Shown here one piece after another: positions 39,612 through 49,479 of a stretch of DNA of 64,000 nt. The DNA comes from Devosia sp. (GTDB lineage: Bacteria > Pseudomonadota > Alphaproteobacteria > Rhizobiales > Devosiaceae): positions 124,001 to 188,000 of the forward strand of contig NZ_JACZKG010000072.1 in the NCBI RefSeq assembly GCF_014860165.1, given 5' to 3'. The first letter of the stretch is position 1, and every line of letters starts with the position of its first letter. The notes beneath the pieces are model-generated. The model worked only from the letters and a program-made list of their open reading frames with translations, made no database searches and was not told where the DNA came from. Both the position numbers and the translations under genes were made by a program.

Positions 39612-40076
39612 CTAGTCGACGTAATTTGTCGGCACGCCGGTGGCCAGCTTCACGGTTTCCATCGAAATATAGGCCGACATGTCGAACAGTTCGATCCTGC
39701 CGACCAGGCGCCGATAGATCACGTCGTAATGCTCGACATTGGGCAAGACCAGCTTGAGGATGTAGTCGAAATTGCCGGTGAGCCGATGCACCTCGACGAT
39801 CTCGGGGATGGCACTCACCGCCGCATGGAACTGGTCGAGCCAGCCCGCCTCGTGCTTGCCGGTACGGACGATCACGAACACCGTGGTCGGCAGGCCCATC
39901 TTCTTGCGATCGAGCAGCGCCACGCTGCGGGCAATATAGCCCTCCTCGCGCAGCCGCGTGATCCGTCGCGAGCAGGCCGAAGCCGACAGCGCCACTACGT
40001 CGGCAATGTCGTTCACCGCCATCTCGGCATTGGCCTGCAACAGGTCGAGAATTCTGCGGTCACGATCATCAAGCAT
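39612..40076 (-). CDS. Lrp/AsnC-family regulator
   Basis: [48 protein letters not shown]. Confidence 0.93.
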   Translation of the reverse strand: MLDDRDRRILDLLQANAEMAVNDIADVVALSASACSRRITRLREEGYIARSVALLDRKKMGLPTTVFVIVRTGKHEAGWLDQFHAAVSAIPEIVEVHRLTGNFDYILKLVLPNVEHYDVIYRRLVGRIELFDMSAYISMETVKLATGVPTNYVD

Positions 40077-40236
40077 GCGCCATTTCTGCACGATCAAGCG
40101 CAATGACGCAATTGCTAAGCGTGTTTCCCCGCAGAGTCACCCACGATCTGCACAATCCGTGAGAGCAGCGACCCTTTTCGCACGCCGCTTGCGCGCGGTC
40201 TGCAGCACACTGATGCCAACAAGAGGAGCCAGGGAC

Positions 40237-40947
40237 ATGAAGACAATCGGCCTGATCGGCGGCATGAGCTGGGAATCCACCGCCGTCTATTACCGCCTCA
40301 TCAACGAGGCAGTTCGCCGGCAGTGCGGCGGCCTGCACTCCGCCGAGATCGCCATGCGCTCGCTCGATTTTGTCCGCGTCGTCGAGCTGCAGCAGGCCGG
40401 CAAATGGGACGATGCGGGGCGTCTCCTCGGCGAGGCAGGAGCTGGCTTGGCGCGCGCGGGCGCGGCTTGCGTGCTGATCTGCACCAATACCATGCATCTG
40501 GTGGCCGACCCTGTCGCCGCCATGAGCGGCGTGCCCCTGATCGACATCATCGACGAGACCGCCGCTGCCCTGCGCGCCGATGGCCGCCGCCGGCCGCTGC
40601 TGCTCGCCACCCGCTACACCATGGAACACGGCTTCTACGCCCAGCGCATGGCCCGCCATGGCATCGATGTGGTCGTGCCCGACGGCGATGACCGTGGCCT
40701 CGTGCATGATGTCATCTTCAACGAGCTCTGCCAGGGCCAGGTGCGCGACGGCTCGCGCGCCCGCTATCTCTCCATTGTCGAGGCCGCCCGGGGCCGGGGC
40801 ATCGACTCGGTCATCCTCGGCTGCACGGAAATCTCGCTGCTGGTCGATCCCGTCGCCCTGCCGCTTCCCGGCTATGACTCCACCGCCATCCACGCCGCGG
40901 CGGCGGTCCGCTTCGCACTGGCCGACGAGTTGGAACGGGCTGCGTAA
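40237..40947 (+). CDS. Aspartate/glutamate racemase family protein
   Basis: MKTIGLIGGMSWESTAVYYRLINEAV; CTNTMH and GCTEI motifs. Confidence 0.92.
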   Translation: MKTIGLIGGMSWESTAVYYRLINEAVRRQCGGLHSAEIAMRSLDFVRVVELQQAGKWDDAGRLLGEAGAGLARAGAACVLICTNTMHLVADPVAAMSGVPLIDIIDETAAALRADGRRRPLLLATRYTMEHGFYAQRMARHGIDVVVPDGDDRGLVHDVIFNELCQGQVRDGSRARYLSIVEAARGRGIDSVILGCTEISLLVDPVALPLPGYDSTAIHAAAAVRFALADELERAA

Positions 40948-40948
40948 C

Positions 40949-41719
40949 ATGTGCCGCTTCCTCGCCTACATGGGGGAGCCGGTCTTCCTCGATACCCTCC
41001 TGATCGAGCCGGCCTCTTCGCTGGTCAGCCAGTCGCTCGCTGCGCGCCAGGCCAAGACGACGGTCAACGGTGACGGCTGCGGCGTCGGGTGGTATGGCGC
41101 CCGCCCCGACCCGGGCATCTATCGCGGTACACTGCCGGCCTGGTCCGATGCCAATCTCGCCTCGCTCTGCCGGCAGGTCAGCGCCCCGATGTTCCTGGCC
41201 CATGTCCGCTCAGCCACGTCGGGCGAAGTATCGATGGCCAACTGCCATCCCTTTGCCGCCGGCCGCCACCTGTTCATGCACAACGGCCAGATCGGCGGCT
41301 ACGACCGCATCCGCCGCCCGGTGGAAGCCATGATTCCCGACGATCTCTATGCCCGCCGCCGCGGCAATGGCGACAGCGAAGCCATCTTCCTTGCCGCCCT
41401 GGGCCATGGTCTCGACGCCGACCCGGTGGCAGCGATCGCCCGCACGCTCGGCAACTGCCTGCGTATCATGCAGGCGGACGGCGTCGACCAGGCGCTGCGT
41501 TTCACTGCCATCCTGGCCGATGGCGAGAAGCTCCTGGCCATGCGCTGGGCCAGTGATGACCGTCCGCCCTCGCTCTATTGGCGGCGTTTCACCACGGGCA
41601 TCGCCATCGCCTCCGAGCCCTTCGGCGACAGCGGGGACACCTGGCAAGCCGTGCCGCCGGGCACCGCGTTGACCGCCACGCAGGACGATGTCTCATTCGC
41701 TGAATTCGCCGTCGCCTGA
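40949..41719 (+). CDS. Class II glutamine amidotransferase (YafJ/EgtC-like)
   Basis: MCRFLAYMGEPVFLDTLLIEPASSLVSQSL, NGDGCGVGWY, LFMHNGQIGGY. Confidence 0.9.
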   Translation: MCRFLAYMGEPVFLDTLLIEPASSLVSQSLAARQAKTTVNGDGCGVGWYGARPDPGIYRGTLPAWSDANLASLCRQVSAPMFLAHVRSATSGEVSMANCHPFAAGRHLFMHNGQIGGYDRIRRPVEAMIPDDLYARRRGNGDSEAIFLAALGHGLDADPVAAIARTLGNCLRIMQADGVDQALRFTAILADGEKLLAMRWASDDRPPSLYWRRFTTGIAIASEPFGDSGDTWQAVPPGTALTATQDDVSFAEFAVA

Positions 41720-41816
41720 CCCATTTCAACGGCCTTTGAGCGGCTTTGACCGCTTCACCCTAAGACATTGTCAAGCACTTGCTGGCTTGGTGACTGCAAC
41801 AGAAGAAGGGCCGTTC

Positions 41817-42047
41817 ATGAGCATCTCTGCCATCAACATCGGCACCAGCGCCATGCACCGGGCCGCCGACCGTTTCGAAGCCAGCGCTGGCCGGGTGGCC
41901 CGCTTCGGCACCGGCCTGGGCGGCGAGGTTGACCTCGCCACCGAGATGGTCGACGTCATGATGGCCGAAACCGACTTCAAGGCCGCCACCAAGATCGTCC
42001 GTGTTGCCGACGAAATGGCCGGATCGCTGCTCGATATCTTGGCCTAG
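41817..42047 (+). CDS. 76-aa flagellar rod/hook-like mini protein
   Basis: MSISAINIGTSAMHRAADRFEASAGRVARF...VDLATEMVDVMMAETDFKAATKIVRVADEMAGSLLDILA joins N- and C-terminal rod-like helices. Confidence 0.65.
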   Translation: MSISAINIGTSAMHRAADRFEASAGRVARFGTGLGGEVDLATEMVDVMMAETDFKAATKIVRVADEMAGSLLDILA

Positions 42048-42051
42048 GCCC

Positions 42052-42909
42052 TCACGGATCCCGAGACTGCTGGCGCAGCCAGTCGCAGAAGCTGCGCGGC
42101 GCCGGGCGTTGGTCGCCTTCGCGGATCAGTGCGAAATACCAGTCGGGTCCCCTCAATACCGTGTCCAGCGGCGCCACCAGCAAGCCGGCCTCCAGCAACG
42201 GCCGGAACAGCGTCGGCGACAGCAAGGCCACGCCCTGCCCGTTCACCGCCGCATTGGCGATGAGCTCGAAGATCGAGTAGTCGACGCCGACAAAGCGCAG
42301 GCCATCAGGCATCGACCGCTCGGCCCTGGCGAACCACTTGCTCCAATCGGGATGCGGCAGGAGATCGAATTCCGTCAGGTCCTCGGGCTTGGCCAGCGTC
42401 CTTGCGCCAAGCAGCCCGGGCGCCAGCATCGGCGTGACGTCGACCGGCGTCAGCGCATATTCGTCGAGCCCGTCCCATCCCCCGCGCCCGGTCCGGATCG
42501 CGACATCGAACTCCGTCGGGTCACGCAGGTCCGAGGATATGTCGAGTTCGATCGCAGCCCCTCCCGGTGCGCGATAGTCCGACAGTCGCGGCGCCAGCCA
42601 ACGCGAGGCAAAGGTCGGCGGTGCCGTCACCCGCAGGGGCGCGGCCGATGCCCGAAAGGCATCGACAGCATCGTTGACGCCATCCAGCGCATGCCGGACC
42701 CGGCTTGCCAGTGCCACCGCTGCCGGCGTGGGCACCACCCCCCGGCCGACGCGCGTGAACAGGGCCTGGCCAAGCTCGGCTTCCAGCGTGCGAATGCGCA
42801 GGCTGACGGCGGCAGGGGTGAGAGCCAGGCGATCCGCCGCGCCGGCAAAGCTGCCCGCGCTGACGCACATTTCGAGAATTCGCAGCGATTCAAGCGACGG
42901 ACGAATGAT
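42052..42909 (-). CDS. LysR-family regulator; start extends upstream of the ATG-initiated ORF, probably non-canonical
   Basis: RPSLESLRILEMCVSAGSFAGAADRLALTPAAVSLRIRTLEAELGQALFTRVGRG; in-frame TGA at 42924-42922; no ATG/GTG/TTG between it and M at 42870. Confidence 0.8.
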   Translation of the reverse strand: MIRPSLESLRILEMCVSAGSFAGAADRLALTPAAVSLRIRTLEAELGQALFTRVGRGVVPTPAAVALASRVRHALDGVNDAVDAFRASAAPLRVTAPPTFASRWLAPRLSDYRAPGGAAIELDISSDLRDPTEFDVAIRTGRGGWDGLDEYALTPVDVTPMLAPGLLGARTLAKPEDLTEFDLLPHPDWSKWFARAERSMPDGLRFVGVDYSIFELIANAAVNGQGVALLSPTLFRPLLEAGLLVAPLDTVLRGPDWYFALIREGDQRPAPRSFCDWLRQQSRDP

Positions 42910-43002
42910 CAGTTTCCCTTGTCATAGGGGCAAGGAATGCGCGTTTTATGCCGAAGGCGCCCTGGTGCAGAGTCACCTTCGTCAAACGATAGGAGCTCTG
43001 CC

Positions 43003-43890
43003 ATGCCACCGCAATCGAGCAATGCGGCCTTGACAGCCGGACTGATCGACGTGTTCGCCGATACCGCATTGAGCGGCAATCCCCTGGCAGTCGTCGAGGG
43101 TGCCGATGCCCTGTCGGAAGCCCAGATGCGTCGCATAGCCGGTGAATTCAACCAGGCCGAAACCACCTTCATCATGCGCAGCGACCGCGCCGATCTGAAA
43201 CTGCGATCCTTCACCGCCGCCGGGGCGGAAGTCGGCGGCGCCGGCCACAATGCGCTAGGTGCCTGGCTCTGGCTGGCCGAGGACGGCAAGCTCGGCCCGA
43301 TCGAGGGGCCCCGGCTGTTCCAGCAGGAGATTGGCGGCGAGGTGCTCCCCATCGAACTGCGTCCGGTGGATGGACGCATCTTCGGACGCATGAACCAGTC
43401 CGCCCTCAAGCTCGGGCCGGACCTGACCGACGTCGCCGCCCTGACGGCGGCTCTGGGCCTTGCTCCCGAGGACGTTCTCTCTGAGCCCGCACCGCGCGTC
43501 GGCGATACCGGCGTGGCACACCTGCTGGTCCGCCTGCGTGATGCTGCGGCCGTCGATCGCGCCGAACCTTCCGCCAAGGGGCTTCTCAAGGTCCTGGGCG
43601 CAGCGGCCGCAGAGGGGTGTTATGTCTACGCCTTCGATCCCGCCGCGCCAGCGCACGCCTATGCCAGGTTCTTCAACCCCACCGTAGGATTGTGGGAAGA
43701 CGCCGCCACCGGCACCGCCGCCGGCCCGCTCGCCGCCTATCTGGCAAGCCAGGGCCTGATCTCTGGCCCCATCGACATTGAGCAGGGCACCCGGATGGGC
43801 CGAAAGAGCATCCTGCGCGTCAGCCTCGCCCCGGAGCCCCAGATTTCGGGAGCCGGCATCATCGTCATGCGCGGGACACTGACTCTCTAG
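43003..43890 (+). CDS. PhzF-family epimerase/isomerase-like protein
   Basis: IDVFADTALSGNPLAVVEGADAL, GAEVGGAGHNALGAW, WEDAATGTAAGPLAAYL. Confidence 0.9.
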   Translation: MPPQSSNAALTAGLIDVFADTALSGNPLAVVEGADALSEAQMRRIAGEFNQAETTFIMRSDRADLKLRSFTAAGAEVGGAGHNALGAWLWLAEDGKLGPIEGPRLFQQEIGGEVLPIELRPVDGRIFGRMNQSALKLGPDLTDVAALTAALGLAPEDVLSEPAPRVGDTGVAHLLVRLRDAAAVDRAEPSAKGLLKVLGAAAAEGCYVYAFDPAAPAHAYARFFNPTVGLWEDAATGTAAGPLAAYLASQGLISGPIDIEQGTRMGRKSILRVSLAPEPQISGAGIIVMRGTLTL

Positions 43891-43910
43891 AGCCCAACGT
43901 CCAAGAAAAC

Positions 43911-43934
43911 GCCGGGCGAGGCACCTCGTCCGGC
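43911..43934. terminator. Hairpin between convergent phzF and gapR genes
   Basis: GCCGGGCGAG-GCAC-CTCGTCCGGC, 10-bp stem with one G-U wobble. Confidence 0.55.
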
Positions 43935-43993
43935 AGGATAACTTGCTATCTCAGGGCTGCGGGCGAATGACCGCCTGCGGACCAGCCGGGACC

Positions 43994-44257
43994 TCAGTCT
44001 TCCGGCGGCGCTGCCACCATGCCCAGTGCCGCCATATACAGCTCCAGGATCGCCTCCTGTTCGGCCCGCTCATTGGCGTCCTGCTTGCGGATGGCCACGA
44101 TCTTGCGCAGGATCTTGGTATCAAAGCCATTGCCCTTGGCCTCGGCATAGATTTCCTTGATGTCGGCTGATATCGCCGCCTTTTCTTCTTCCATGCGCTC
44201 GATACGCTCGATGAACGCCCTGAGCTGATCCTGGGCAACGCTGTCTTCGACGGCCAT
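43994..44257 (-). CDS. gapR: DUF2312 nucleoid-associated protein GapR
   Basis: [51 protein letters not shown]. Confidence 0.93.
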   Translation of the reverse strand: MAVEDSVAQDQLRAFIERIERMEEEKAAISADIKEIYAEAKGNGFDTKILRKIVAIRKQDANERAEQEAILELYMAALGMVAAPPED

Positions 44258-44430
44258 GGCACTTCCTTTGAGTTTGCTGGCCCCGTTCAATCGCACCCGG
44301 ACCGATGGTTCAACCCCTTTGTCCGCCAATCCACATGGCTGCGACCACGCATGGCCGCAATTCCGTCAAATCGCCCCTTTTGCCATTGACCAATGCCTTA
44401 CCATGGGCTCAAAGAAGGCACGTTTTTCCG

Positions 44431-45000
44431 ATGTTTGCTGGCACCACATTGCATATCCCCCGTCTCGGCATGACCCTGATCGGCGCGATGCTCGCAAGCC
44501 TCGCCTTTTTCGCCACGCCCGCCCGTGCCGACCTGCGCGTCTGCAACGAGAGCAGCAATCTGGTGTCGGTCGCCCTGGGCTATCGTGCCGAGCGCGGCTG
44601 GATGAGCGAAGGCTGGTGGCAGACCCCGCCCGGCGATTGCCGCGTGCTCTACCAGGGCGACCTCGAGCGGCGCTTCTACTATCTCTTCGCGGTCGACGAT
44701 ATCGGCGGCGGCGCCTGGGACGGTTCGGTCTTCATGTGCACGCGTGACGAAACCTTCACAATATTCGGGGTTGAGGATTGCCTCGCCCGCGGTTATGAGC
44801 GCACCGGTTTCTTTGAAATCGATACTCAAAACCGCACCGACTGGACCTTGCAGCTCACCGAGAGTGCCGATGGCCCGGCCGTCGTGGGCCCGGACGGTAG
44901 CGAAGACCTCGAAGATCCCACATTCCTTGTCGATCCCAACGACGTCACCACAGACGCTCCGCAGGACGACATAACGACGCAAGAAACGGACACGCAATGA
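44431..45000 (+). CDS. DUF1036 domain protein
   Basis: ADLRVCNESSNLVSVALGYRAERGWMSEGWWQTPPGDCRVLYQGDLERRFYYLFA. Confidence 0.9.
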   Translation: MFAGTTLHIPRLGMTLIGAMLASLAFFATPARADLRVCNESSNLVSVALGYRAERGWMSEGWWQTPPGDCRVLYQGDLERRFYYLFAVDDIGGGAWDGSVFMCTRDETFTIFGVEDCLARGYERTGFFEIDTQNRTDWTLQLTESADGPAVVGPDGSEDLEDPTFLVDPNDVTTDAPQDDITTQETDTQ

Positions 45001-46436
45001 GACGCATGAGACGCGCGAAGATCATCGCCACGCTCGGGCCCGCCAGCCACGAAGAAAAGATGATCGAGGAACTGGCCAAGGCCGGCGCGGACGTGTTCCG
45101 CATCAATATGAGCCATGCCAGCCACGATCTGCTCAAGCAGACCGTCGAGCGCATCCGCAATGTCGAGAAGCGCCTCAACCATCCGCTGGGCATCCTGGTC
45201 GATCTGCAGGGTCCCAAGCTGCGCGTCTGGAAGTTCGCCGACGGCGCCGTAAATCTGGTTGCCGGGCAGAAATTCACGCTCGACAGCACCAAGGACGACA
45301 ACGGCAATGCCGAGCGCGTCTACCTGCCCCACCCCGAAATCATCGAGAGCGTCTCGGTCGGCGATCGCCTGCTGCTCGACGACGGCAAGATCGCGCTCAA
45401 GGCCACCAAGGTGGGCAACGGCGCCATCGAGACCGAGGTCATCTATGGCGGCAAGCTTTCCGACAAGAAGGGCGTCAGCCTCCCCGATACGCTGCTGCCA
45501 ACAGGCGCGCTGACCGAGAAGGACCATGCCGATCTGCTGGCAGGCCTGGCCGTCGAAGCCGACTGGATTGCCCTCTCCTTCGTGCAGCGCCCCGAGGACA
45601 TCATCGATGTCCGCAAGATCGTGCAGGGCCGCGCCGGCGTCATGGCCAAGATCGAAAAGCCCCAGGCCATCGATCGCCTCGAGGAAATCATCAAGCTGTG
45701 CGACGCCATCATGGTGGCGCGCGGCGATCTGGGCGTCGAACTGCCGCTCGAAACCGTGCCGGGCCTGCAGAAGCGCATGATCCGCATGGCGCGCCGCTAT
45801 GGCAAGCCGGTGGTCGTCGCCACCCAGATGCTGGAATCGATGATCTCGGCCCCCGTCCCCACCCGCGCCGAAGTCTCGGACGTTTCGATCGCCGTGTTCG
45901 AAGGTGCCGACGCTATCATGCTCTCGGCTGAATCGGCCTCCGGCCAGTATCCGGTCGAGGCCGTCGCCACCATGAACAAGGTGGCCGTGGCCGTTGAGGG
46001 CGACGCCAATTATCGCGGTATCATCCGCGCTGCCCAGACCGAGCCGGAGGCCACCGCTGCCGACGCCATCTCGGCGGCGACGCGCCAGGTTGCCGAAACA
46101 CTCGACCTGGCCGCCATCGTCACCTACACCGCCTCGGGCTCCACCGGCATCCGCGCCGCCCGCGAGCGGCCATCCAAGCCCATCATCGTGCTCTCGCCCA
46201 ATATGCGCACCATCCGCCGCATGTCGGTGGTCTGGGGCGTCCACTGCGTGCAGACCGAGGATGCGGTGAGCCTGGAAGACATGGTCGACCGCGCCTGCGT
46301 CATCGCCTACCAGGAAGGCTTTGCCCGCCCCGGCGACCGCATCGCCATCACCGCCGGCATCCCGCTGGGCACGCCCGGCGCCACCAACATGCTGCGCATC
46401 GCCTTCGTCCGCCAGGACGGCGCCGGCTCCAGCTGA
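44997..46436 (+). CDS. pyk: Pyruvate kinase
   Basis: AKIIATLGPASHEEKMIEEL, MVARGDLGVELPLE, MLESMI; ATGA overlap with DUF1036. Confidence 0.96.
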   Translation: MRRMRRAKIIATLGPASHEEKMIEELAKAGADVFRINMSHASHDLLKQTVERIRNVEKRLNHPLGILVDLQGPKLRVWKFADGAVNLVAGQKFTLDSTKDDNGNAERVYLPHPEIIESVSVGDRLLLDDGKIALKATKVGNGAIETEVIYGGKLSDKKGVSLPDTLLPTGALTEKDHADLLAGLAVEADWIALSFVQRPEDIIDVRKIVQGRAGVMAKIEKPQAIDRLEEIIKLCDAIMVARGDLGVELPLETVPGLQKRMIRMARRYGKPVVVATQMLESMISAPVPTRAEVSDVSIAVFEGADAIMLSAESASGQYPVEAVATMNKVAVAVEGDANYRGIIRAAQTEPEATAADAISAATRQVAETLDLAAIVTYTASGSTGIRAARERPSKPIIVLSPNMRTIRRMSVVWGVHCVQTEDAVSLEDMVDRACVIAYQEGFARPGDRIAITAGIPLGTPGATNMLRIAFVRQDGAGSS

Positions 46437-46459
46437 GCCGGAACGCGACGCAAACCCAG

Positions 46460-46483
46460 AAAGGCCCGCGCAAGCGGGCCTTT
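46460..46483 (+). terminator. Rho-independent terminator of pyk
   Basis: AAAGGCCCGC-GCAA-GCGGGCCTTT perfect 10-bp stem followed by T. Confidence 0.85.
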
Positions 46484-46529
46484 TGCATTTCGCGATCTTC
46501 CTGTCATGGTGCCGACAGGAGGAGAGGGC

Positions 46530-47594
46530 ATGCAGGGCATCGACCTATCGCGCGGCTTCTATGCCGACATCGTGCGGCCCTGGCTGAACGAGGCTGCACC
46601 CGGCCTCCGCCATTCCGCGGCCCTGATGGGCTATGGCTCGGAACTGCTTGGCTTTGACGATGAGACCTCTAGGGACCACAATTGGGGACCTCGCGTCCAT
46701 ATCTTCGTAGCCCCGGAAGTGTTCGCCGAGCACGCGCGACGCCTGGTCGACGACTTTTCCAGGGTCGCGCCAAGCAACTATCTTGGGGAACCCATCGGCT
46801 GGCGCAGCCGGCCTCACCCACCGGCCAATGGCCCTCAATCGGCGGGTGCGCTTGGGGACGGGTTGGAGGTCCATACGATCGAGGCGCTGTTGGAGGGCCA
46901 TTTCGCCATTGGGTCGACCGAGAACCTCACCCCGGCGCAATGGCTTGGCTTCGCCGAACAGAAGCTCCTCGCCTTCACCTCGGGAGCTGCGTTTCACGAT
47001 GACGATAACCGCCTTGGCGAGGTCCGCGCGCGCCTGGGCTACTTTCCCGATGACGTGTGGTTCTACAAGATTGCCTGTCAGTGGCGCCGCATCGCCGAGG
47101 AGCAGGCCTTTGTCGGCCGCGCCGGTCAGGTCGGGGACGACCTCGGCTCGCGGGTCATTGCCGCGCGGCTGGCCCGGGACGTGATGCGGATGGGCTTCCT
47201 GCTCGAGCGACGCTACGCCCCCTATTCGAAATGGCTCGGCAGCGGCTTTGCCCGCCTCCCCATCGCCCAGCCCCTCCTTCCACACCTGCAGCAGGCCTTG
47301 CTTGCAGGCCATTGGCCGGAGCGACAGGATGCCCTCGCCGCGGCCTATCTCGAGCTGGCGCGCTGGCAAAATGCCATTGGCGTCGCCGCCTTTGAACCCG
47401 TCCTGGGTCCCTACCACGAACGGCCATTTACAACGATCAACGCCGATGACGCCGTGGCGGCGGCACATGCTGCCATCGAGGACGTCTGGATCGGCCAGTT
47501 GCCAATCATCGGCGCCCTCGATCAGGTCAGCGACCTCACACCACTGCTCGAAGACCCCCGCCGGTCCCAAAGCCTGATGGCCGCCATCACCTGA
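46530..47594 (+). CDS. DUF4037-like nucleotidyltransferase-fold protein
   Basis: LMGYGSELLGFDDETSRDHNWGPRVHIFV. Confidence 0.75.
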   Translation: MQGIDLSRGFYADIVRPWLNEAAPGLRHSAALMGYGSELLGFDDETSRDHNWGPRVHIFVAPEVFAEHARRLVDDFSRVAPSNYLGEPIGWRSRPHPPANGPQSAGALGDGLEVHTIEALLEGHFAIGSTENLTPAQWLGFAEQKLLAFTSGAAFHDDDNRLGEVRARLGYFPDDVWFYKIACQWRRIAEEQAFVGRAGQVGDDLGSRVIAARLARDVMRMGFLLERRYAPYSKWLGSGFARLPIAQPLLPHLQQALLAGHWPERQDALAAAYLELARWQNAIGVAAFEPVLGPYHERPFTTINADDAVAAAHAAIEDVWIGQLPIIGALDQVSDLTPLLEDPRRSQSLMAAIT

Positions 47595-47603
47595 CGGCCA
47601 GGC

Positions 47604-48017
47604 CTATCGTTCCATCAGCGTCTTGAGCACCAGTAGGTCCGACATCATCCATTCCTCTTCCGACGCGAACATTTCGTCCGACACCAGCGGCTGTTGTACC
47701 GATGTATGGGTCAGCACGGTGCCCGCTCCGTTGCGGATGACCCGGACAAAGGCGGCGTGGATCACCTGCGGACCCACCTGCATGCGATAGTCCAGCACGA
47801 AGAACGGATTGGGTGCCGTGAAGTGGACCAGCACCTTGCCGCGGGGGCCGTCATAGGCCCAGCTATGGGGGCCTGCCGCTGGTTCAGGGCGTCCGTTCTG
47901 CACCAGGGTCCAGCCCGCCAGATTGGCCGGGTCGGCCAGGAATTTATAGACATCATCGGGCGGACGGGCGATCTCGACCGTTAGCGTTCGGGCCTTGAGC
48001 AACCGTGTACCTCTCAC
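47604..48017 (-). CDS. SRPBCC/polyketide cyclase-like protein
   Basis: LTVEIARPPDDVYKFLADPANLAGW; paralogous to the next gene. Confidence 0.75.
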   Translation of the reverse strand: MRGTRLLKARTLTVEIARPPDDVYKFLADPANLAGWTLVQNGRPEPAAGPHSWAYDGPRGKVLVHFTAPNPFFVLDYRMQVGPQVIHAAFVRVIRNGAGTVLTHTSVQQPLVSDEMFASEEEWMMSDLLVLKTLMER

Positions 48018-48087
48018 TCAGCGGCCGGCACACTTGCGCAATTAACGTGCATTATCAAGCGCTTCCGCAGTTCCGAGCCTGATATGG

Positions 48088-48495
48088 CTAACGGCGCCGC
48101 GACTCCAGCAACGCCTTGAGGGCCAGAAAATCTGTGGTGATCCATTCGATGGCCGACGCAAATGCTTCATCATCCATGCCCGGCCGCTGGAAGAAGGTGA
48201 AGGACAGTTCGGTCCCCTCCTGGTTGGGCATGACGCGCATGGGCGTCCAGAGCAGCTCATCGCCCGGCACGAACATGGCATGGTCGAGCACCCCGAAGGG
48301 ATTCAGCGGCGTGAAGCGGAAGTGCCGCATGCCGCCGACATTGGTCATGCCCTCCCAGTCGCCATTCTCAAGCGGGCGGTAGCTATGCCTGTCCACCGCC
48401 GCCCATTCGCCATAATTCCGCGGCTCGGCCAGATAGCGGTAGGTCGCCTCATAGGGGTGGTTGATCGAAACCGAAATCGTATGCGAGCGCCGCAT
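48088..48495 (-). CDS. SRPBCC/polyketide cyclase-like protein (tandem paralog)
   Basis: HTISVSINHPYEATYRYLAEPRNYGEWAAV. Confidence 0.75.
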   Translation of the reverse strand: MRRSHTISVSINHPYEATYRYLAEPRNYGEWAAVDRHSYRPLENGDWEGMTNVGGMRHFRFTPLNPFGVLDHAMFVPGDELLWTPMRVMPNQEGTELSFTFFQRPGMDDEAFASAIEWITTDFLALKALLESRRR

Positions 48496-48532
48496 CGGTC
48501 CTCCCCGGCAACGCCTGACGGTAGAAAAACAA

Positions 48533-48552
48533 AAGCCCGCTTTCGCGGGCTT
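48533..48552 (-). terminator. Rho-independent terminator of rpmJ
   Basis: AAGCCCGC-GAAA-GCGGGCTT then TTGTTTTT on the minus strand. Confidence 0.85.
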
Positions 48553-48580
48553 CAGTCAACAGCGCAGACATACGTCGCGT

Positions 48581-48706
48581 TCAGCCCTGGCGGGCCTTGT
48601 AGCGCTTGTCCACCTTGTTGATGATGTAAACCCGGCCGCGACGGCGGACGAGCTTGTTCGCGCGGTGGCGAGTCATCAGCGCCTTCAGCGAGTTACGGAC
48701 TTTCAT
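48581..48706 (-). CDS. rpmJ: 50S ribosomal protein L36 (absent from ORF track because of its size)
   Basis: [41 protein letters not shown], 41 aa. Confidence 0.95.
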   Translation of the reverse strand: MKVRNSLKALMTRHRANKLVRRRGRVYIINKVDKRYKARQG

Positions 48707-48885
48707 CGGTCATTCCTCAACGTCAAATAAAAGAGGCGCCAAGGCGCCCGGAAACTTGGGGGCATACATAGGGAAATTGCCCCAGCCTGTCAACGCAGCA
48801 AAACCAGGCTTTTTGCCCCGGCGCCGCGCTTTCCCACACCGGCCTTGCCCGCCCTCCATTAACCCCTCATACGCAAAGCCGGGCT

Positions 48886-49431
48886 ATGCTGAAAGGCCCG
48901 AAACAGTCACCCAGCGATATCGTCATGGCCATCGAGGAAATTACCAAGCGCGGCGTTCTGGTCGCCGACTCCTCTGCCCATATGGCATCCCTGGTTGCAG
49001 TCATGCTGCGCAGCCTGGGCCGCAAGGATATCCGCGAAGCCTATGATGCCAGCAAGGCGATGATCGAGCTGAAACGCCGCGCCTTCGACATCGTCATCAT
49101 CGATGATGCCCTGGACGGCATGGACGGCGTCGCCTTTACGCGCAGGCTCCGTGCCATGACCGATTGCCAGAACCGCCTGGTCCCCGTCATCATGATGAGC
49201 GCGGCCCCCGACGCCAAGCGCATTGCCGAGGCGCGCGATGCCGGCGTCACCGAATTCCTGCGCAAACCCTTTGCCGCCAACCACCTGCAATCGCGGCTGG
49301 CCAATATCGAGGCCAATCCGCGCGGCTTCATCGAAGCGGCCGAATACAAGGGACCCGACCGCCGCCGCAAGGTGGTCGATGTCGGCGGCAAGGACCGTCG
49401 CGAAGGCGAGAAGGTTCCAAAGGCCGGGTAG
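48886..49431 (+). CDS. Single-domain response regulator with basic GPDRRRK tail
   Basis: VLVADSSAHMASLVAVMLRSLG, DIVIIDDALDGMDG, FLRKPF; start 48886 or 48925. Confidence 0.87.
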   Translation: MLKGPKQSPSDIVMAIEEITKRGVLVADSSAHMASLVAVMLRSLGRKDIREAYDASKAMIELKRRAFDIVIIDDALDGMDGVAFTRRLRAMTDCQNRLVPVIMMSAAPDAKRIAEARDAGVTEFLRKPFAANHLQSRLANIEANPRGFIEAAEYKGPDRRRKVVDVGGKDRREGEKVPKAG

Positions 49432-49479
49432 TGCCGCTACCGCGCGGACCGCGCGCCGGGCGTCCCAACAAACGCGATC

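Noticed and set aside
44826-46244. 472-aa minus-strand ORF opposite pyk
   Set aside because: Mirror of pyruvate kinase
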